Shown here: one piece after another, positions 59,840 to 64,000 of the stretch
Numbering within the stretch: position 1 is the first letter of the stretch
Layout: each line of letters starts with the position of its first letter
Program-made: the position numbers and the translations under genes
Source of the DNA: Thermococcus indicus
GTDB lineage: Archaea > Methanobacteriota_B > Thermococci > Thermococcales > Thermococcaceae
Reading direction: 5' to 3'
Length of the DNA stretch: 64,000 nt
NCBI RefSeq assembly: GCF_006274605.1
Contig: NZ_CP040846.1
Coordinates: 1,619,041 to 1,683,040 of the forward strand
Notes under the pieces: generated by a model
What the model was told of the DNA's origin: nothing
What the model saw: only the letters and a program-made list of their open reading frames with translations
Databases searched by the model: none

Positions 59840-60598
59840 ATGATTGACGCCCACGCCCACTTCGAGTTTTACAAAAAGGACGCACCGCGTATGATAGAAG
59901 AGTGCAGGGAGGAGCTTAAAGCCGTCGTGGACTCGATAACCGAGTACAGAAAAGCCCACGTCTGGAAGAGCTGGGAGCTACTAAGACCCCATTTCGGCTT
60001 CATCTTCCCAACGCTCGGCTACCATCCCAACGAAGCGAGGAGGGGCAACTGGGAGAAGGTGAAGCGGGTTGAGGAGTTCATACTGGACCACAGGGACGAG
60101 ATAGTGGCGATAGGGGAGATAGGACTCGACTATCACTACGCGGAAAACGAAAGGCAGAGGGAGAACCAGAGGGAGATATTCAGGCACTTCCTCGAACTCG
60201 CTTTGGAGCTTGACCTCCCCGTCGTGATACACGCGAGAGAAGCTGAAAAAGAGGCCTTTGAACTCGTCCAGAGAGCTGGCGTTAGGGCGTACTTCCACTC
60301 CTTCGCGGGAAGCGTTGAGCTGGCGAGGGAGATAGCGGAGAACGGACATCCCCTCGGGATAAACACGGGGATAGTCTTCATCCCTGAAGTCAAGGCAGCC
60401 GCGAAGGCCCTTGAAATCGAGAACATTATGGTGGAAACGGACGCTCCCTACATGAGCCCCATCAAGGGGGATAGAAACAGACCATGCAACGTCCGCGTTG
60501 CCATTGAAGAGGTGGCAAAGCTTAAGGGACTGGGGTTCGAGGAGGTCGAGATGGTCACCGAGAGGAACGCGGTGAGGTTCTTCAATTTGAAGCCCTGA
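59840..60598 (+). CDS. TatD-family hydrolase
   Basis: The 252-residue protein has the amidohydrolase metal sites: MIDAHAHFEF at the N-terminus, AIGEIGLDYHYAENERQREN near 90, VVIHAREAEKEAF near 130, YFHSFAGS near 152 and IMVETDAPYMSP near 200. TatD proteins are metal-dependent nucleases. The ATG appears leaderless, with an AT-rich TATA (AAAAAAGCTTTTC) about 30 bases upstream. The next gene follows by 12 bases. Confidence 0.92.
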   Translation: MIDAHAHFEFYKKDAPRMIEECREELKAVVDSITEYRKAHVWKSWELLRPHFGFIFPTLGYHPNEARRGNWEKVKRVEEFILDHRDEIVAIGEIGLDYHYAENERQRENQREIFRHFLELALELDLPVVIHAREAEKEAFELVQRAGVRAYFHSFAGSVELAREIAENGHPLGINTGIVFIPEVKAAAKALEIENIMVETDAPYMSPIKGDRNRPCNVRVAIEEVAKLKGLGFEEVEMVTERNAVRFFNLKP

Positions 60599-60610
60599 GG
60601 TGATGGCAGG

Positions 60611-60910
60611 ATGATCGATGTGCCCGAGGTGACTGAGGTTAGGAACCTGCTGGAGGAGCTTGGGGAGAATGCCCTAATAACGAGGCTCGATTCGTTCGTG
60701 GCCCTAAACGAGGGGCTGGAGAGCAAGAAAGGGGAGGACTTCATTAAAGTCTCGATACTCGGTTTCCTGGAGGGCATAACCACGACCCTGAGGATGAAAT
60801 ACCCCGGTGACGAGCGCGTGGCCAGGCTCCACGAGCGGGTAAGAGCCAGAAGGGCGGAGCTGGATGAGCTCTTCAGGAAGCCGAAGATGAGCAACCTCGG
60901 TGAGTTATAG
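60611..60910 (+). CDS. Small conserved hypothetical protein
   Basis: The 99-residue helical protein reads VPEVTEVRNLLEELGENALI then VSILGFLEGITTTLRMKYPG and ends in a basic helix. It may belong to the Thermococcales-restricted DUF3216 family; that is from memory and unverified. GAGGTGATGGCAGG precedes the ATG. It follows tatD in an operon. Confidence 0.6.
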   Translation: MIDVPEVTEVRNLLEELGENALITRLDSFVALNEGLESKKGEDFIKVSILGFLEGITTTLRMKYPGDERVARLHERVRARRAELDELFRKPKMSNLGEL

Positions 60911-61012
60911 GCAGGGAAGATGCGCACCGAAGGCCGCATACGCCCCAAAATGCCCTGTTGTATATTTTCCAGCATTTCGCAGCCACACCAAAAGCCTATT
61001 ATACCTTAAACT

Positions 61013-61137
61013 CGTTATATGAAGCATACATATTCACATACGGGAGGGGCCCTAACTGTTGCCTCCAATCATGGCCCCTCGAATCACATTACCATCTCCC
61101 CCCACAGCTAGGGTCTCTTCTCCAAGAGGGTGAGAAA
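61013..61137 (+). promoter_or_regulatory. Promoter and structured leader of the surface protein gene
   Basis: TATA CGTTATATGA at 61013-61022 predicts a start near 61042. The leader then forms GAGGGGCC (61044-61051) with GGCCCCTC (61073-61080), an 8-bp stem, and CTCTT (61115-61119) with AAGAG (61124-61128), which partly masks the ribosome site AGAGGGTGAG. This leaves about 95 untranslated bases. Confidence 0.5.
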
Positions 61138-64000
61138 ATGAGAAAGCGGGTTGTGTTTCTGATTTATCTCCTTCTTAGTTCTTACCTAAACGTTGGATTC
61201 GTCGGATTTTCTTCTGTCAGCGCAAAAGAAAACATCGTTTTTTACGACGACTTCAACGACAACAGCCTCGACACAACCAAATGGACGGAGGACGTTGTGG
61301 GGAGTGGAAACAGCTACACAGAGGCCAACGGGGAGGCGCAGTTCATAACAAAGGGTAGCAGAACAGGAAGCTACACAACAGAGCACTCTTTTCTCAGGAG
61401 CACCACCATAAACATAAACGACTGGAGCTACATTGTTTTTTCAGGGAGCTGGAAGTTTACAAACCCTGGAACCGCTGAGATGTGGTTTAGAATCCATGAT
61501 GCCGACACAGGAAACTACATGGGTGTGCGCTATGTGAGCTGGCCCTCGGACAAGATAACTTACGACCGGCCAGAGGGCTCGATAACGGACTACAGGACAA
61601 TACCCCGGAGTTACGTTCCATTCAAAGTCGTTCTCTACAGGGACAGGTTCGAGTACTGGGAGAGTGGAAGTCTCATCAAGACTGTACCAACGAGCGTCAT
61701 GGAGAACACCACCAACTTCCAGCTTCTTATAGGCGGATGGGATGATACTCCAACGTTCTCATACATCTACTTCGACAACATCACCGTGGCATACGAGCCG
61801 GCCGCTCCGGAGGGGCTGAAGATAGCGATCACCTCGCCGGAAGAAAGAACCTACAACACCTCCACAATAGACCTCAACGTCACCGCCAACAAGCCCGTTG
61901 ATGAGTGGCGCTACTCCCTCAACGGCGGGGAGAACGTTACGTTCGAGCCCAACACCACGATAACTGCCGAGGAAGGAGAAAATCTCCTCGTGGTGTACGC
62001 CTTGGCCGGAGACGAGAGGGCCGAGGCGAGGGTGAATTTCTACGTTGATACGACCCCTCCGGGAACGGTGGAAAACCTGACCCACGAGGTTGGGGCCGAT
62101 TACATCCACTGGACGTGGGACAACCCGAGTGATGAAGACTTTGAAACGGCGCTGGTGTACATCGACGGTAAGTTCCAGGGCGAGACTGAAGAGGGCGAAT
62201 GGTGGCTCGAGGAGCTTTCGCCCGGCGAGACTCACACCATTGGAATCCTTACAAGGGACTACGCCGGAAACGTGAACACCACGTGGGTGAACGACACGAC
62301 AACCACGCTCACCCCCTCTGAAACCGTCTACGTCAACGAGAGCGGCTGGTGGTACGAAGGGAGTAGCTTTAACCCGAGCGAGACGCCGCTCCAGGACGGC
62401 GTAAAGGCTGCACTCGAAGGGGGGACGGTGATAGTCCTCTCCGGGACGTATCCGGAGAGCGTTGAGATAGACAAATCCCTCACGGTGGAGACAGACGAGG
62501 GAGCCGAGGTTCGCGGCGATGGAGAGGAATGGGACAACGGAATGAAGCCGGTCTTCTACGTGAGTTCGGACAACGTTACGCTGAGGGGGTTCACCATAAA
62601 CTCATCCGTTTCTAACATCGGCGTCTGGATCGACGGGGTTGGGAACTGCACCGTCGAGGGGAACGCGATAATCGTGACCGAAACCAGCGAGACCGTCCGT
62701 TATGGTGTTTACCTCAGCTACGGTGGCAACAACGCCGTGAGGAACAACGAGATAAGCGTCTCAGGCTTCCAGGGGATCGGAATCTACGTCTACGAGGAAG
62801 AGAAGGAGAGCACCGTCAACGGAAACACGGTGACCGTCATGGGGGACAGCGCCGATGGAATAGAGGTCTTTTACACTTCATCCGATGTCTACGACAACGT
62901 GGTTTCCATAGACGGGGTTGCTGAGAACGGGGGTTACGCCCTCTATCTATACCTCGCGGGAGATTCCTCCATCAACGCCAACAACCTGACCACCAACTTA
63001 AGCGAGGCCAGCGCCTGGGCGATAAACGTCGTTGCAGAGTTCAGGGGCTCGCTCAACGGGAACAGGATAAACGGCGTTCTCACCGAGATTACCTGCCCCG
63101 GGGACTGCATGATACGGGGCGTTTCCCAGGAGGAGAGACCCGCACCGCCAGAAGGCTACGGGGACGTCGGGGAGTATCTCGAGGCCGAGATGGACTCGTG
63201 GCTCTGGCTGGCGTTCTACTACGAGGATGATGCCCTAACAGGTCTTCAGGAGGACACCCTCCAGGTGTGGCGCTTCATCGAGGGCTGGACTCTCGAGGGA
63301 ACCTCTGACCACCAGCTCGAGGCCTCGAAGAACCTCGTTGGGGCGAACCTCACGCAATCGGGGATCTTCGCGCCGCTCGCCCAGGAGGAGAATGATGTTA
63401 CCCCACCGGTTCTCACGTTCGCCGAGCCGACGCCGGGGAATGGCTCCCTGATCGAGCAATCGCACGTGATCTTCAACCTCACTTCGAACGAGAACCTCAG
63501 CTCAGCAACCATCGAGCTTGACGGGGTAAACCACACGATGACCGGTTCGGGAAAGGAGTGGAGTTACGAGACGGACGTCGCCGATGGAGTCCACACCTTT
63601 AGAGCCTACGGCCGGGACCTGGCCGGGAACACCAGGACGAGCGAGAAGAGGAGCTTTGAGGTTGATACGAAGGCCCCTAAGTATTCAAGCGTTGGCCAAG
63701 ACAGGGATGGAATCCCACAGGGAGGAACGGTCAATATCCATGCCCTCTGGAGCGACCCCCATCTTGCCGGAGCGGTCCTCTACACGAACGTAACCGGCTC
63801 CTGGGAGGACTTCGATGAGGTAACCTTTGAGGGAACGGAGGGCTGGAGCAACTTCTCGGTAACCCTCGACGAGCCGGGCCTCTACTGCTGGAGGATAACG
63901 GGCTACGATGCCTTGAACCACGAAAACACCACACCGGTTTACTGTTTCGAGGTGTACGCGCCCCCGGAGATAATCTCGCACTCCCCGGAGAGTCCCGTTG
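61138..64000 (+). CDS. Large secreted surface protein with parallel beta-helix (partial)
   Basis: The frame is open from ATG 61138 to the window edge (954 codons). A signal peptide (RKRVVFLIYLLLSSYLNVGF, cut after SVSA) is followed by a jelly-roll/concanavalin-like domain (about 35-220), an Ig-like module (ITSPEERTYNTSTIDLNVTA), an Fn3-like module (TPPGTVENLTHEVGADYIHW), and a NosD/pectate-lyase-type beta-helix with GGTVIVLSGTYPESVEIDKS near 440. More Ig-like modules follow from about residue 760 (VTPPVLTFAEPTPGNGSL). Many N-x-S/T sites suggest glycosylation. Likely a cell-surface or polysaccharide-binding protein; the C-terminal anchor lies outside. Confidence 0.9.
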   Translation, partial: MRKRVVFLIYLLLSSYLNVGFVGFSSVSAKENIVFYDDFNDNSLDTTKWTEDVVGSGNSYTEANGEAQFITKGSRTGSYTTEHSFLRSTTININDWSYIVFSGSWKFTNPGTAEMWFRIHDADTGNYMGVRYVSWPSDKITYDRPEGSITDYRTIPRSYVPFKVVLYRDRFEYWESGSLIKTVPTSVMENTTNFQLLIGGWDDTPTFSYIYFDNITVAYEPAAPEGLKIAITSPEERTYNTSTIDLNVTANKPVDEWRYSLNGGENVTFEPNTTITAEEGENLLVVYALAGDERAEARVNFYVDTTPPGTVENLTHEVGADYIHWTWDNPSDEDFETALVYIDGKFQGETEEGEWWLEELSPGETHTIGILTRDYAGNVNTTWVNDTTTTLTPSETVYVNESGWWYEGSSFNPSETPLQDGVKAALEGGTVIVLSGTYPESVEIDKSLTVETDEGAEVRGDGEEWDNGMKPVFYVSSDNVTLRGFTINSSVSNIGVWIDGVGNCTVEGNAIIVTETSETVRYGVYLSYGGNNAVRNNEISVSGFQGIGIYVYEEEKESTVNGNTVTVMGDSADGIEVFYTSSDVYDNVVSIDGVAENGGYALYLYLAGDSSINANNLTTNLSEASAWAINVVAEFRGSLNGNRINGVLTEITCPGDCMIRGVSQEERPAPPEGYGDVGEYLEAEMDSWLWLAFYYEDDALTGLQEDTLQVWRFIEGWTLEGTSDHQLEASKNLVGANLTQSGIFAPLAQEENDVTPPVLTFAEPTPGNGSLIEQSHVIFNLTSNENLSSATIELDGVNHTMTGSGKEWSYETDVADGVHTFRAYGRDLAGNTRTSEKRSFEVDTKAPKYSSVGQDRDGIPQGGTVNIHALWSDPHLAGAVLYTNVTGSWEDFDEVTFEGTEGWSNFSVTLDEPGLYCWRITGYDALNHENTTPVYCFEVYAPPEIISHSPESPV

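Overview
The window reads as a chromosomal segment of a hyperthermophilic euryarchaeon of the order Thermococcales, most likely a Thermococcus. Reasons: archaeal promoters (purine-rich BRE plus TATA about 25 bases before the start), GGAGGTGA-type ribosome binding sites, many leaderless genes, and a gene set typical of that order (aEF1A, aEF2, S10, topoisomerase VI A and B, Alba, aIF1A, Rio1, MptA, Lhr helicase, several archaeal AAA ATPases, SSS symporter, NifX-like proteins). No species call is possible from sequence alone.

Layout. 1-4500: a restriction-like locus (nucleotidyltransferase, HsdR, YgjP-type metallopeptidase) behind a promoter carrying three palindromes spaced exactly 39 bp apart. 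4700-10400: tRNA-Ser(GGA), S10, EF-1alpha, an AAA ATPase and EF-2, all on the minus strand. 10500-17300: HD hydrolase with a RelE-type toxin-antitoxin pair, MptA, a DUF4129 membrane protein and a McrBC system whose McrB carries a long propeller-like N-terminus. 17300-23800: a minus-strand superoperon aIF1A-Rio1-KH(Dim2)-Top6B-Top6A-DUF530-DUF1699. 24000-26300: metal ABC transporter and RNase HII. 26300-33800: m5U methyltransferase, a pair of MinD-type ATPases with inserted ferredoxins, a divergent NifX-like gene, a frameshifted metallo-beta-lactamase gene, TrmO, and an SSS symporter with a 34-residue partner.

34200-40400: two NifX-like proteins with Gly/Arg-rich tails, small membrane proteins, unknown proteins, ChrB-like and QueD-like proteins, and a DUF134 regulator. 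40425-42200: a gene-poor, AT-rich-ended stretch bounded by 18-bp perfect terminal inverted repeats and holding a frameshifted gene fragment; this looks like a decayed mobile element. 42200-51980: PurB, Alba, membrane-anchored HTH regulator, CBS/zinc ribbon protein, THEP1 NTPase, MtnA, VapBC-like pair, iron alcohol dehydrogenase, Lhr helicase. 52000-56600: three AAA ATPases of the archaeal family with a small degraded module between them. 56600-64000: M20 hydrolase, an MBL-fold gene with a structured leader, DUF504, rubrerythrin-DUF835 fusion, TatD, and the first 2.86 kb of a large secreted surface protein that runs off the window.

The most notable unexplained signals are regulatory: a predicted three-way-junction 5' leader before the MBL gene at 57848, palindromes at the promoters of all four AAA ATPase genes, a motif shared by the three NifX-like promoters, and the 39-bp palindrome array at the start of the window. 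The most notable protein is the propeller-McrB fusion.
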